A stretch of 64,000 nucleotides of DNA from Pleurodeles waltl (Eukaryota; Chordata; Amphibia; Caudata; Salamandridae): positions 848,111,978 through 848,175,977 of the forward strand of contig NC_090437.1 in NCBI RefSeq assembly GCF_031143425.1, read 5' to 3'. Each line of letters begins with the position of its first letter. Positions within the stretch are counted from its first letter, which is position 1. This document shows, piece by piece, positions 24,326-35,851 of this stretch. The notes under the pieces were generated by a model. That model was not told where the DNA came from and searched no databases. It worked only from the letters and a program-made list of their open reading frames with translations. Made by a program: the position numbers and the translations under genes.

Positions 24326-24610
24326 GAGTCTTGGCCCAGCCCACAAACACACCCAGGCATGTTGCAGGGAAAGTCTCTAGAAGGCCCTGGAAAGGTACCA
24401 CACCCTAACACACTCTGAAAGCCTGCAGCAATACATTGCAAATGAACAGCATTTGTAAGCACATTAAAAATAAGTCTTCAGGATTGAACTCTGCAATGCA
24501 AAAGGTTAAACAACAACATATCAGCACAATGCATAAATTACGTTGTTTTGAAAGTGCTGGGTTTTTGCATTGTAGTCGCCAATAGAGCGCGCACTGCCCT
24601 TGTGTTGACA

Positions 24611-26100
24611 GAAAATGACTAATAATGATGAAATATTATGTTAAGGTGTAGTTTTACACTAATAATTAAAGGTTATATGCTAAAGTTTTTCTAATAAATC
24701 ATTAGGCCTTAGTTAGCATGAGTCGACGCCTAGCTGCCTGGCTTTCATATTAAATGTGTTTTTCTAACGTGTAGTGTGCTGACTTGCTGAAGGACATGAA
24801 CTCTTGTTTTTCCAAAGCTAGAAGCTGAATGTAACTGTAGTAGATCCGTTCTCATGAAATTTTACTTGCTTGAAGAAATATTTTAGCTGAGTGCAACAGT
24901 GTAGACTAATCCCAGGTACAAGGTCGCCTGAACCGGTACAGACAATGGAGCCACTGACTGAAGATGTGCAAAGGACCACGAGAGGATGAAATCATACCGG
25001 ACATTCTACCCGCTGAAGACGTCAATCATAAGGACCAATAAACTACGTGAGAACTGTTATGGGGTGACACATTTAATGAAGTCATTAAAACCCTATTGGA
25101 GGGAGATAGTGGGTACTGACCCCAACCAATAGAATTTTAGGGGAATGTACAACGAAAAAGGGATAAAAACCTATGACACAAGGAAGTAGTTTAGACTTTA
25201 GAATGAGGAGACTAGGAGGGGGAGATGCTGATGCGATTTGCTATGACCCAGACACTTTGTCACTCCGCATAGAGACTTTGCTGTTTGGTTTTTAAAACCG
25301 ACCTTGCCCTTATTTTGCCCGTTTATACTTTACCTCCTCATGAGGGAAGTGCCCTTTTACCCTTCTTACCTGAGCTGAGTTCCTGACTGATGGCGAATCA
25401 ACTGATGTCCTGAGGACGAAGACAGAATCTGTACGCTGACCCAATACGGAGGGTAACTATATGACAATGAAATTGTGATTGTCTGTTTGCTTTTCCTTTC
25501 TAGGTACCAACTGCTTATTTTGACAGAGACCATAGTTAGAGGTTTTTTCCAAATTGCTGTTGCTAAATTGTTTTACATGAAGCCCAATATGTCAATGCTA
25601 ATTCGAGGTTAGTTAAGGGGTTCACTAAACAGACGCAAATAGACAAATGACTGAATCTATACCTTGTTGAACAATGTGCTAACGTTACTCTGCTGAGATT
25701 GATCTATGTTGATGCCGTGTTATGTTCTAATATTCATGATTCTTGCTTTGATGAAGTCTTATCAGAGTTGCCATATTGTGATTATGCTAATGTGCTTCTT
25801 GGTTTTGAGATTAATAAACTTGCTAGTAGAATTGTAATCAATAGGGAATAAATATCACAAAACGTACTAAATTGGTGTGGTTATTCATGGCTGAAAGGTC
25901 ATGGTGGTGTCCTGAGTTTTATTAAATGTCTTTGACTAAAGTGAATTGCCTTGTTATAATAAATATTGATGACGTTATTGACATATTGATTGACATGTTG
26001 ATTAGCTATCTCGTCCTAAGGTGTCTTCAATCAGGGTCGAAAGATTAATTGGCCTAAAACGAGTCCCAGAGTGTATAAATTCGATATAAAGGGACGCGTT
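24611..26100. other. Unassigned; possibly an LTR or other retroelement relic
   Basis: There is no coding sequence. GGGATAAAAACC near 25160 looks TATA-like and ATTAATAAAC near 25810 could be a poly(A) signal on the plus strand, which is compatible with a long solo LTR. I cannot find both ends or a target duplication. Confidence 0.3.
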
Positions 26101-26319
26101 AGCACAGGCATAAGGAGTGGAGAGAGTAGCGGGAGGAGGTAGCAGAGCAATTTAACTTTTCACTTGGCTGAAGGAGAATTACTGCACTAAAAAACATCAG
26201 GTAGATGATATTGCAGGAGGCACATGCTGCCATTGGAACCACGCATGGGCAATCTAGACAACAGGAGAGGCAAAGCAAATGCACAGGCATGGACTCTATG
26301 TTACCACTGGGCAATCTGT

Positions 26320-26580
26320 CATATTTACTGGCTCTCTTGTGCCATCTATGGGTCAGCTTGCCTCATTAACTGGTGACCGTCCCTCATCAGCTCAACCCCT
26401 TTGTCTCATTCAGTGATCACCTTGCTTCATTATTGATTATACTTCTGCTTTCATTTGTGCCCTGTTTCAATCAGTAATCACCCTGTCTTTTCCTCCAATA
26501 ACCCTTTGTTATACTTCAATCATCCTGCATGTGCACTCACCACCTGGCGTTATTCACCGGTCGTCCTGCTTAAGGAATTT
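26320..26580. repeat. Diverged tandem repeat of a CCTCATTCACTG-type motif
   Basis: Variants of GCCTCATTAACTGGTGACC recur every 30-45 bases with heavy divergence. The same motif style reappears at about 36650-36760 (GCCTCATTCACTGTTAACC). The neighbouring stretches 26101-26319 and 26581-27164 show nothing I can assign. Confidence 0.45.
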
Positions 26581-27339
26581 ACCAGCCTTCAGAATTATTT
26601 GATCATGCTGTGTTAGAATCCTGTGGTGCTAACATGAGGCAACACTGCTTTAGAACGCTAGTTGAACAAAAGCATGGATCCTAGAACACTCGCCTGTTTA
26701 TTAGTATTATTGTGCATTCATGGTAGTATTTCAGATAGGACCCTTTCCATGTGTTAATCAGAGTCTGGTTCCGACGATGTTAAACTCTTGCAGGTGTGAG
26801 ATGTCTCTGGGGTTGAGAGCAAGAGTAAAGACCTTCCTAGAATATAATTTAATTTTGAGCCTTATTTGCTTGTTTTTTGCTCATACTTGAAACACAAACT
26901 TGCTTTCTTCTATGCTCTTTCCTTGGCAGAGTGACAGTGAAGGGAATGTAATTATTTGTCCGTGTATTACACGTACAGTAATTTCAAAAGAAACACAGAG
27001 ACGAGGAGTTGACGACTAATGAGGGCCTTTCGTCATAGAATTGAGTAAATTTAAACCAGTCAAAGGAAGAAAAGGAGTGGAAGGTCAGGGTAGGTTGCGA
27101 GTTTAGAAGAGGTCTCTGGACATTTTAGTAATTTGTATTTTAGTGTTGATCAGTTTTGTCATTCCCTTATACCAGTGGTTCCCAATCTGTAGCCCGGGGA
27201 CCCCTGTGAGTCCGCGAAGCTTCCTCATGGGGTCCGCGACTGCGTAGAAAATTGAATAACATTAACAGATTAGGCCCCCAGTTTACAGCAATGACTCAGT
27301 GGGGAATCTCCGGATTCCAAAAATGATTCAGTGGGGGTC

Positions 27340-27431
27340 TGAAGTATGCTTCTTGTAGTCCAAGATATTCAAAGATGATGTTTATCAGGATAAATGTTTA
27401 TTGATAAATCCACAGAGAAAGAAACTCCATC
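27340..27431 (-). repeat. Truncated 3' LTR of the nested gypsy element
   Basis: It has 92 bases in common with 29341-29432. It joins directly to the protease coding sequence, marking the internal deletion. Confidence 0.85.
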
Positions 27432-28417
27432 AAATACTTCTGAAGTAGTCGGAAAGAGAAACTAAAGTTAACTTAGCTCCAGAGTCCATCATCATGGAAA
27501 TATTGATACCCTCTACTTTTACCTTTTCAGCAGGATACTCACAACCAATATGATTTACGCAATTTACATCATTAATCACCTGAAGAATAAAATCATGGTC
27601 TTTGTCAGCATCACTGTCACACACAATTTCATTAACCTTAGATTTCACTTTCCCAGGAAATCTGCAACATTTCGCAAAATGCCCCTTCTTTCCACACTTA
27701 TTGCAAACAACAGTAATTGCAGGACAATCCTTATTATTAGCTAAATGAGAAGGCGAATTACACCTAAAACATAACAATTTAGATTTTGCTACAGTAGGAG
27801 TCTTAAATTTAGCTTTTGTTTCCACCAGCTGAACAGTTTTATATTCATGCTTGGATTTTCTTAAATTCTCGATGCATAACTCCGAGTGCTCAATTTGTTT
27901 TGCAATGACCAAAACTTCATCCAAGGTTGGTTCACTTTTTGACCACAGTGCTTCTCTGATTTTATTGTTTTTACATTCCAGCATGAACTGGTCACGAATG
28001 CGCTCCTCCACACAAGTACCAAATTTGCATTGACTTGCTAACTTACGTAAGTTAGTAACAAAATCCTCCACAGTTTCAGAGTCACTTTGCTTACATTTGC
28101 CAAAGTAGTACTTTTGAAGAATTATGGACACTTTAGGTAAATAGTGTCTATCAAGTTTTAGCAGGATTATTTCAAATTCATTAAAAGACGCATCCCCATC
28201 AGCACCATCTGGAGATTCAATAGAAGGAAGAGATACCAAAAATTCCTGACCTTCAGCTCCTAAACAGTGTTGAAGAAGTGACGCTTTTCTGTCTGAAGAT
28301 AAATTACTCCCACACACCCTAATGTAAGTGAGAAAGACTTTTCTTCCATTTGTTCCAAGCAATAGGTGGCTCACCCGGTAATGTAAGAAAAAATGGAGGA
28401 GGTGTTATGTTCTGCAT
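27430..28417 (-). pseudogene. Gypsy gag and N-terminal protease, truncated and frameshifted
   Basis: The likely start is ATG at 28417-28415, followed by a PPPFFLTLPGEPPIAWNKW stretch typical of Mag-like Ty3/gypsy Gag. A one-base insertion near 28345 shifts into the 314-codon frame that runs to 27430. That frame has the capsid region (KLDRHYLPKVSIILQKYYF), two zinc knuckles (CFRCNSPSHLANNKDC and CNKCGKKGHFAKCC, near 27765 and 27690) and a protease start with intact MDSGAKLTLVS near 27480. The sequence ends where the deletion joins LTR, so no RT, RNase H or integrase remains. Confidence 0.87.
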
Positions 28418-28721
28418 CTTGTGGAAATTATTATTATTATTATTTTTGTAATTTTTTTTTTTAAACTATTTTATATACATATACACTTTATGTTCCTTCA
28501 GCCAGGAAATCCAAGAGATAGACAAAAACAATCCAGATAATAAACCTAAATATGAGTTTTTTATCCAAATATATATATGTTGTTTTAAAGTCTTGGATGA
28601 ATCCTCATTGTACTGTGCACCTTAGAGTAATGGAAGAACAATGTGCAAATTATTTCCAGAAATTAAGCCACGTCAGAGTTTCCATGTCATCTAGCAAATG
28701 GAAGCAGCACTAGAAATAAGA

Positions 28722-28985
28722 AATGTTCCCTCGTAGCTAAGCACACGAGCGCGTTGCTTAGATGCGGCAGCACTGCCGAAGAGCCGTGGCAATGAACAAA
28801 ATGTTCCCTCGTTGCTAAGCACGCGAACGCGTTGCTTAGATGTGGCACGCGCTGCCGAAGAGCCGTGGTAATGAACAAAATGCTCCCTCGTTGCTAAGCA
28901 CGCAATCGCGTTGCTTAGATGCGACACGCGCTGCCAAAAGCCATGTCAATGTTTCCTAGCACGCGAATGCGTTGCTAGGAGACAC
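28722..28985. repeat. About 78-bp hairpin-bearing tandem repeat in the retroelement leader
   Basis: There are three units and a partial fourth. Each contains GCTAAGCACGCGAACGCG then TTGCTTAG, so CTAAGCA and TGCTTAG arms can form a stem. The repeats lie between the primer-binding site and gag, in the position of the RNA leader. Confidence 0.75.
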
Positions 28986-29322
28986 CAAGCGTTTAGCAAT
29001 TGCGCTAGGATATATACAACGCAATTGCTTCTCAGAATAAAAGTAATTGTTGAAACACCGAAAGCACGGTAACGCAGAAGCACTATTACAAATCAACAAT
29101 AGTTGTCGCTCCCAGAGACTGCCAGGCAGCACTTCAAAATTTCACAGTATACTGAAGAAAAACAATGTTGAAACGTCAAACGTATCGCAACACAGAAGTG
29201 CCAAAACAAAACGTCAAAATGTTGTTTCCTGACTTACACGGACGCCGCATCAATGTATCGAAAGCAGTTGCAGGCAGTACCTGTGTTGAAGTCTCTTTCA
29301 AATCCAAAGAAGGTTCAAAAAA

Positions 29323-29336
29323 CCCAGTAGTCGCCA
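29323..29336 (-). promoter_or_regulatory. Primer-binding site of the nested gypsy element
   Basis: The minus strand reads TGGCGACTACTGGG four bases beyond the LTR end. The TGG start fits pairing with a tRNA 3' CCA; I cannot name the tRNA. Confidence 0.6.
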
Positions 29337-29340
29337 AAAA

Positions 29341-29639
29341 TGAAGTATGCTTCTTGTATTCCAAGATATTCAAAGATGATGTTTATCAGGATAAATGTTT
29401 ATTGATAAATCCACAGAGAAAGAAACTCCATCCACAGTAAATACAGATGTCATCCAGCCTTCACCTCTCCAACTGTCAACTACATGGAACACTCAGTCCA
29501 GAAGGGACTAAGATGATCACAGTTGGAGGGGCAGACGGACTATTCCAAACATAACTAAGACTAAATACAAACAATAAAATATACACAATAACAAATAATA
29601 TATAATAAGTATTGCTAATATTACCCATGACATACTACA
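29341..29639 (-). repeat. 5' LTR of the nested gypsy element (299 bp)
   Basis: It has TG...CA ends on the plus strand. The first 92 bases match 27340-27431 with one visible substitution. The minus strand carries AATAAA in ATCAATAAACATT, a plausible poly(A) signal. Confidence 0.85.
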
Positions 29640-29852
29640 GGGTCCCCGGGTTTCAATAATAATAACGTGGGGCCCACAGAAGTCAAAAGGTACCACTGCC
29701 TTATACAATTCACTGTTTGGCCCACATCATACAGAGTGCCTTCTGTATGGACATACTGCTGTTCACTGTGCCTCTAGGCAGCCTCTAGTTAATCTTAAAA
29801 TTGACCCACAGGGGTTGGTTCAATAAAAGTACTTGTGCTGTTAAAAATAGCA

Positions 29853-29945
29853 TCAGTGCTTAAACTGAGGCCGTCATTGCCGGTGATACCCACCGGCACT
29901 CTTCTCCACGGGAACGGCACTTATTATTCTGCCTCAGTCGTTTAC
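29853..29945. repeat. Fragment of a CAGTGCTT-type hAT MITE
   Basis: CAGTGCTTAAACTGAGG begins a GC-rich block with GCCGGTGATACCCACCGGC, a perfect-arm hairpin. It resembles the ends of the insertion at 30182-30508. Borders are uncertain; the rest of 29707-30115 holds no gene. Confidence 0.45.
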
Positions 29946-30115
29946 GAAGATCAAATAAGGGAAAAATAAATGAAGCAGAAAGACAGAGGAAGAGAAAGAT
30001 GGTAAACCGTCATAATGGAGAAAGCAGGAACCTGCAAGAGTAAGATAAAGGGGTAGGGAGTGCCTGGCAGTGGGATAAGGAAACATGAGCTGAACTCAAG
30101 AATACCTAGCCCTGG

Positions 30116-30716
30116 TGTAATGGTGCATTTCATATAGTCCTGCTTTTATGACTAATTCTGGTATTTAGAATTGTTATCATTGCTGCTTAATTTGTAAATA
30201 TAAACCTGCCTGTGCCCAAAGCTCTCCTCTGAAACACATGGCTGCGGCTATTTAATGTGTAACGCATAATCCTGAAGCCATCTCGGGCCTTTTTAATCCA
30301 TTTACAGCTATGACTTGCCCTTTCAGCTCACTCTTGCAACTTTCTGCTGTCTCCATTTGTAATGCTTTTTCGTTTTTCTCTTCCTCCATCTTTCCCATAT
30401 GTGTCTTTTGCTCGCAGTAAATGCTTGAAGCAGAAAAATAAGTGCTGGCCCTCAAAAATAAGTGCTGGTGTCCTGCACCGGAAACCATTGGCTCAAATGA
30501 AGCACTGATTATCGTTCAACCTTTTGTATAAGTTGCATGTTTGTTGTTCTTTGATTTCATACGCGTGCACACATTCTTGCCCTGTGGGTTCCAAACTCCA
30601 CAGCTAGTCAGTTGCTGCTGGAAACCACAGGATGAGGATCTCCTGGATGTGGGCTCCCTTTAATAAACTTTACTTGGACAAAGATATCTAGTTTGCAGCC
30701 TCCTTTATTCCTCACA
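30116..30716 (+). repeat. 5' LTR of the second gypsy element, with MITE insertion
   Basis: It matches the right LTR at 35592-35851 in two blocks (about 30116-30181 and 30517-30716), split by a 327-bp insertion. AATAAA is present near 30662. Confidence 0.82.
30182..30508. mobile_element. hAT-like MITE in the 5' LTR
   Basis: It is absent from the partner LTR. Flanks TTATCATT (30174-30181) and TTATCGTT (30509-30516) are a 7/8 match. The ends GCTGCTTAATTTG and, reversed, TCAGTGCTTCATTTG, form imperfect inverted repeats. It has no coding capacity. Confidence 0.7.
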
Positions 30717-30718
30717 TT

Positions 30719-30733
30719 TGGTGACAAGGAAGA
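30719..30733 (+). promoter_or_regulatory. Primer-binding site of the second gypsy element
   Basis: TGGTGACAAGGAAGA lies two bases after the LTR end, a TGG-starting site as used with tRNA primers. Confidence 0.6.
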
Positions 30734-31305
30734 CTTTGAAAGAGCCCACCATTGAGTTGCTGTAATTATAAGGAATTTTCTTCAGAAATCGACTCAACTT
30801 GCAATCGCTTTTTTCTTGCCCGCATGACTCATGCTTGATGGCTCTTAATGCTATAACTGGCCAGCTTTATTGAGGAACTTGTGATTGCTCTGTCACCTGT
30901 TTGGAGCTTTTCACTGGCATTTCGAGAGAATGTCAAGGCCCTGGCTTCCAAGTTTGCACGAACGCTTTCTCCTCATTGTTTCACTCTGAGGTGCCAGGGC
31001 ATGTTTTGCACTCCGGCAGGATTTATTTGGATGAGTTAATCACATTACAGTCACATGACTATGTGGCGTCATCACGCTACGTGAGGCAGCCATATTGAAT
31101 TGGGGTTCTTCCATTCACATGCATTAGAAATATAGATTTTAATGGATTTCTTCACTGGTTTTACCAAATGATCGAACTATTTCAGGATATTCAATTGAGC
31201 AATCCTGAGAGGACACTTCCACCTCAACTGTTCACATTCTGGGTAGGTTATAATTCTTATTTTAAAGGTAATTGAAAACTTTACTGAGTTGCTTCAAACT
31301 ACATT

Positions 31306-32130
31306 ATGGCAAGTCAACAACAATTAGTGCAATTAATTCTGGCACATCTGGGCAAACTACAAGTACTTTGTAAGGTTTGGTTTCCCTCCTTTGAGAATGT
31401 TCGGATTGACATTGCTGCAGAAACATTTACTGATTAAACTTAACATTTGGGGCAAGAAGGACAATAGGTTTTTGACATCTACCTGAGTTCAGCCCTCCCT
31501 CTGGAGATCGTGATGATTGTGATGTATATACTGAAGCTGTGAAGAGGTTGAACAACAAATTTAGGGAACAGCTCAGTGTGTTATTAGAGAGAGAGAGATA
31601 CAATTTCTTCATACAAAAGCAACATGAAGATGAAACTGTTGGGAAGTACATTTCAGCTTTGCGAACATTAGCTTCAACCTGCAGTTTTGATCCATCTTTA
31701 GATAGCTATATAAGGGACCAATTAATTTATACCTGTTTATCCAAAAAATACAGGAGTGATTCCTCAGTTGTTGAGATCCATCGCTTACTGAAGTGATGAG
31801 CTTAGCTAAGGGTATTGAATGTGCTACCATTTCAAGCAAATGTATTGCCAGTGACAAAACTACCTCCACTTCATATAACAAAGACTCTGTTAACACACTC
31901 TCTTTCAAAGACAAAGTTACAAATCCTTTTCAGAAAATAATGTTGAAGCATGCGTCAAGTGTGGGTCACGTGCACACTTGACCAACAGTACTACTTGTCC
32001 TGCACTTTGTAAACAGTGCATAGGAATGTTGCAAAATAGGACATTTTCAGAGTGTTTGTAGAGGGGGTAAACATGTGATTCAAGTAAGCACTGTAGATCT
32101 TGAGGAAGAATACTTGGACGATTGTGTATG
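31306..32130 (+). pseudogene. Gag relic of the second gypsy element
   Basis: It starts MASQQQLVQLILAHLGKLQ at 31306 and breaks after about 43 codons. A later frame (31539-31796) carries KFREQLSVLLERERYNFF and QHEDETVGKYISALRTLA, which align by eye with the Gag at 27430-28417, so both are of the Mag-like type. A zinc-knuckle remnant (CVKCGSRAHLT, then CPALCKQC) is near 31950-32015. Stops and frameshifts are frequent. Confidence 0.78.
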
Positions 32131-32407
32131 TGATATTAGTTAGATGGTACTTTCAAATGAAGCAGAATATTCTTTGTTTTAAAATGAGAAAGGCCCATTT
32201 TGTGAGGTCAAACTTGACAATTTGATGTTGAACATGAGGGCAGATTAAGGAGTGCCTGGGACCATAATTTCAGACACATTATACATCAAACACTGGTCAG
32301 ACCAAATACCCTTACAACCCAGTGATATCCTTCCTAAGGCTTATGGGGATAAGGATATCATCATGAACGGATACTTTGTGGAACATGTAATGTGTGTAGT
32401 TAGACAC

Positions 32408-32906
32408 TGTCAGGAATCACTAAGGTGCCTCCTGTATTATCGGTCAGCATCCCCAGGGATTAGGGTTAAATCATATCTCTGTTCTTGGTTAAACCTTCAT
32501 GTTTCTAACTAAACATAATGTGCTGTGTTACACAATTGGTATTATCAATGCTTGTTTTACCAATGCTTGTTTGCTAATGTGAACAGGTGTAGACATGTGC
32601 TTCTAATTGGGTGTGGTGACTCATCCACATGTGGAAACTCAACTGCTTTCCTGATTGGCTATAAATAGCAGAGTGAAGCATGCCTCCCTGCTTGGCTTTG
32701 TTTTGCTACCTGATCTCAGCATCTGATTTGGCAGTACAGCCCCCTGCTGTCATCCTCGTATTCAGGACTTTTGAGGCAATTCTTTTCTTCGTTCTTGTAC
32801 CAGCTGACACCAGGCATTCCTTCAGCGCTCCGGAAAAGACTGCAGCTAAGTGACTAGAATTCTCCAGGGAGTTTGTTCTTTGAGCGCCACACTTTCAGGG
32901 GGGACA
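32408..32906 (+). mobile_element. LTR-like insertion between protease and RT
   Basis: It begins TGTCAGGAATCACTAAGG and contains an inverted CCAAT box and a TATA box (GATTGGCTATAAATAGC near 32654), giving a promoter layout as in an LTR. It interrupts the pol region: protease-like sequence ends before it and RT resumes at about 32935. The right border is a guess and I see no clean target duplication. Confidence 0.5.
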
Positions 32907-32934
32907 TGCATTTGTGTACTGTTTTATGGAGCTT

Positions 32935-33880
32935 TAGTAAAATTATTGTCATTGACTGTCATCCTCTGCCAAAAATGCAAGGTTTGTTGTCCAAAATTGG
33001 TTCTGCAAAAATGTTCACTCTTTTAGACTTGAGGTCAGCTTACCACCAGATTCCTTTGGCGCCAGAATCATGCAACTTCTCCACTTTCGTGACACCATTT
33101 TGGGCCTATAAGTTTACCTTTCGGATTAGCATGAGTTGCAAGTGTGTTTCAGTACCTTATGGACAACACTTTGTCAGGGGCTGATGGTGGCCAAGCATAT
33201 CAGGACGACATTCTGATATTTTCTCAAAGAGTGTTTTAACATGAGGCCCTTTTGGAACATTTTTAAAACATTTTTAGAGAGGTGGTAATCACTCTTAAGT
33301 GTGACAAATGCAGATTTCTAACAACTGAGTTGGATTATTTGAGTCATAACATCATACCTTTAGGTATTAAACCCAGATTTTCCAAAATATAGGCAATATC
33401 CAAAGTCACTCCTCCTAAGGATAAAGGTGATGTAAGGTAATTCCTGGGAATGACTGAATACTACTCTAGATTTATTTCTTTTAAATCTCTTTCAAAAGGG
33501 TGTGGCATTTAATTAGGATCCCATGGCTAATGAATCATTTGAAAAGATGAAACTGTTTATTATTAAGGCCCCAGCACTTTCATTGTACTCTTCTGGTAAA
33601 CAATATTTTGTTAGTGTGGATGCAGGCCAATACAGGTTAGTTGCAATTGTATCACAGAAGGTGTCTGGCAAAGAAAAAACTGTTGTTTTTGCATCTAGGT
33701 TTTTGAACCAGCTGAACCCCACTGTGGCACAACAGAAAGAGAAGCCCTTGCCTGTTCCTACGCACCTGAAAAATGTAAAGCATTTCTATGGGGAGACAAT
33801 TTTTAAATCTACACAGATTATAAATCACTGTTGCATTTGCTCAGTTGAAATGGGACTGGCAAAGCCTCTGCAAGATTAGT
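32935..33880 (+). pseudogene. RT and RNase H relic of the second gypsy element
   Basis: VIDCHPLPKMQGLLSKIGSA and KMFTLLDLRSAYHQIPL (motif A) near 32950-33060 are clear Ty3/gypsy RT blocks. Motif C reads YQDDILIFS near 33200. FLGMTEYYSRF follows near 33445. RNase H starts at SSGKQYFVSVDAGQYRLVA near 33590 and continues to 33879. Several stops and frameshifts separate the pieces. Protease upstream (about 32200-32390) survives only as degraded sequence. Confidence 0.82.
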
Positions 33881-34194
33881 TTGACTCTTTTTACTTCTGC
33901 AAGAATTTAACTTTACCTTCAAATATATTTGTGGTAGTTGCAATGTCTTGCAAGAATGCCCATACACACATAATCTGAGAATGAAGATTCAGATGAGGTT
34001 GAGTGTGTTGTACCCAAGGTGGAGGATGTTTTAGAGTCTTCAGGAGCTGTACAGTATAAAGACTGGTTGGTGGCAATGGAAAAGGATGACGTTTTGTGCA
34101 CAGCCAAAGATTTTGTAAAAAAGGGTTGGCTCAAGGAAACGTCTTCACAGTCATCCCTAAAGCCTCATGCACAAATTGCAAGTCCATTGTAAAA

Positions 34195-35250
34195 TCTGTT
34201 CTTATGAGAGCTGATGTTTGCACACCCCCCAATGGCTATTCATGAGTTTCTTATCAAAACAGCTTGTGAAGGTCATCTGGGAGTGGGGGGAACTTCAAGA
34301 AACTTAAAACAGCATTTTTGGTGACCTTCTATTCACACTCAGATTGCAAAATGAATGACAATTATACCACATACCTTTTATCTGACAACCACTGGAAGAC
34401 AAGTTACCCTCCTTGATTCTAATACAAAGTCGCCCTAAACTTTGCTGGACCATTTGATCTGTTACCACTTGCCAAAAAATATCTAATTGTTCTAAATGAC
34501 TACTACCCCAAATGGGTATATTTTGAGTTTGTGTCAGCTCCTAACGCCACAGCTGTTATGAAGTTTGGGACTAACGTTTTTGACATTGAGGGCTCACCCA
34601 AGAAACTAGCAGCAGACAATGGCACACATTTCACTTCTTCACTAATTAAAGATTTTATATAAAACATTTACAAGTTGCCCTTTATTTATCGACCTCTGAG
34701 GGTCTTGTGGAGAGGGTGAATACATTCTTGAAAGAGGTTATTCAAACTGGCACAAAAACTCCAGTAGAGCAATTCTTGAAACAAAAACTTGGGGCACATT
34801 TAATTACACCACATAACACTACTGACTTTTCTCCTTTTCGATTAAAGAGTAAAAGGGATCCCAGATCCAAAGTATTCCCTGATTGGTCAAGGACCTTAAT
34901 CCCAGATCTGTTTGTCATGCCTGTGCAGACAAAAGAAAGGTAGCAAACACCACTTTGCATAAACAATACCTACAAAATAATTACTCTGACAACAAACAAA
35001 AAGGGAAAGAACAAAAGTTTGAAATTAGAGTTTGGGTTATGATTACGCACCCAATCAGTGTAAAGAAAAGTGCCTCTATCATCTCACTACCCATTCGAGC
35101 TGTGAAGGTTGCTAAATGTTCCTTACTTTTAGATAAGAAAGGGTGGTGGAGAGAAAACTGTCTGAGTAAGCTTACACAAGAAGAGGCTAGAAAGAGCACG
35201 CATTGTAAAAAAAAAAAGGGTGGTGTTGATTTGTGTAGTAATGTACTTTA
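34195..35250 (+). pseudogene. Integrase relic of the second gypsy element
   Basis: Fragments in all three frames show CEGHLGVGGT near 34266 (zinc-binding region), YLIVLNDYYPKWVYF near 34480 (first catalytic Asp region) and KLAADNGTHFTSS near 34602 (second). C-terminal basic sequence continues to about 35250. No frame stays open for more than about 120 codons. Confidence 0.72.
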
Positions 35251-35578
35251 GCTTACCTCAAATCTAGATATTTTGATTGCAAGTATTCCCAGACAAGCAT
35301 TGCCTGATTATGACTTTAATGTTGGTGATTATTCTGGGAGTTCAAATATACTCATTGAGGTATCATCATCTTTGTGTACCAAGGACTCAAATACTGATTT
35401 ACAGGTTGTTCACTCTACCGAACTGTAACAAGTTCAAGTGAAATCAGACCTTGGCCCAGAGGCTACCTAACATGAGGTAAACTTGGAAAAAATATGTTCT
35501 TGCAATGTTGCTATGCATGTGAGATACAAAGATTATTTTCTTCATTATTCTACTTGGTGTTTAATTGGTTCCTTTATT

Positions 35579-35591
35579 AAGGGGAAGAAGA
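35579..35591 (+). promoter_or_regulatory. Polypurine tract of the second gypsy element
   Basis: AAGGGGAAGAAGA directly abuts the TG of the 3' LTR. Confidence 0.7.
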
Positions 35592-35851
35592 TGTAATGGT
35601 GCATTTCACTTAGTCCTGCTTTTATGTCTAATACTAGTATTTAGAATTATTATATACTTGTATATGTTGCCTATTGGCTGTTCTTCGATTACATACCCAT
35701 GCACTCATTCTTGTCCTGTGGGTTCCAAATGCCTCTGCTATGCAGTTGCTGCTGGAAGCCACAGCACTATGATCTCCTGGAAGTGAGCTCCTTTTAATAA
35801 CTTTACTTGGATGAAGATATTTAGTTTGCAGCCTCCTTTCTTCCTCATACA
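35592..35851 (+). repeat. 3' LTR of the second gypsy element (260 bp)
   Basis: It is the uninterrupted version of the LTR at 30116-30716, TG...CA, ending CCTCATACA. Confidence 0.8.

Larger units (their letters stand above)
16078..24610 (-). mobile_element. Ty3/gypsy chromovirus, full length, decayed
   Basis: Two long direct repeats flank an internal region with gag, protease, RT, RNase H, integrase and chromodomain in that order on the minus strand. Each LTR starts TGTCAGAGTC and ends GTGTTGACA on the plus strand. The flanks are CAAAA (left) and GAAAA (right), a 4/5 match. The chromodomain and GPY/F module at the end of integrase put it among the chromoviruses; the self-complementary primer site points to the Tf1/sushi branch. 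At least three coding frameshifts, one nonsense codon, a changed protease active site and a MITE in RT make it non-autonomous now. Confidence 0.93.
22817..24610 (-). repeat. 5' LTR of the chromovirus (1794 bp)
   Basis: On the coding strand this is the upstream LTR. It is longer than its partner mainly because of an expanded (TA)n run at about 23330-23397. The minus-strand transcript is predicted to start inside it near 24296. Confidence 0.93.
27340..29639 (-). mobile_element. Internally deleted Ty3/gypsy element nested in the hAT element
   Basis: Both ends are flanked by GGGTC (27335-27339, 29640-29644), an exact 5-bp target duplication. The right LTR (29341-29639, TGAAGTATGC...CATACTACA) is complete. 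The left one keeps only 27340-27431. Gag and the start of protease survive on the minus strand; the rest of pol and most of the 3' LTR were removed by one deletion whose junction is at about 27431. Confidence 0.88.
27173..29698. mobile_element. hAT-type non-autonomous element split by a gypsy insertion
   Basis: It begins CAGTGGTTCCCAATC at 27173 and ends AAAGGTACCACTG at 29698, giving short inverted ends CAGTGGT. It is flanked by a perfect 8-bp direct repeat CCTTATAC (27165-27172, 29699-29706), the target duplication length of hAT transposons. Its own sequence is only 27173-27339 plus 29640-29698, with no coding capacity. Confidence 0.88.
30116..35851 (+). mobile_element. Second Ty3/gypsy element, full length but heavily decayed
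   Basis: Flanking direct repeats start TGTAATGGTGCATTTCA (30116 and 35592). The left one ends in CCTCACA followed by a TTTGGTGACAAGG primer site. The right one is preceded by a purine tract. Between them, gag, RT, RNase H and integrase remnants occur in order on the plus strand, with many stops. I could not find a clear target duplication. A hAT-like MITE sits in the left LTR and an LTR-like insert between protease and RT. Confidence 0.85.
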
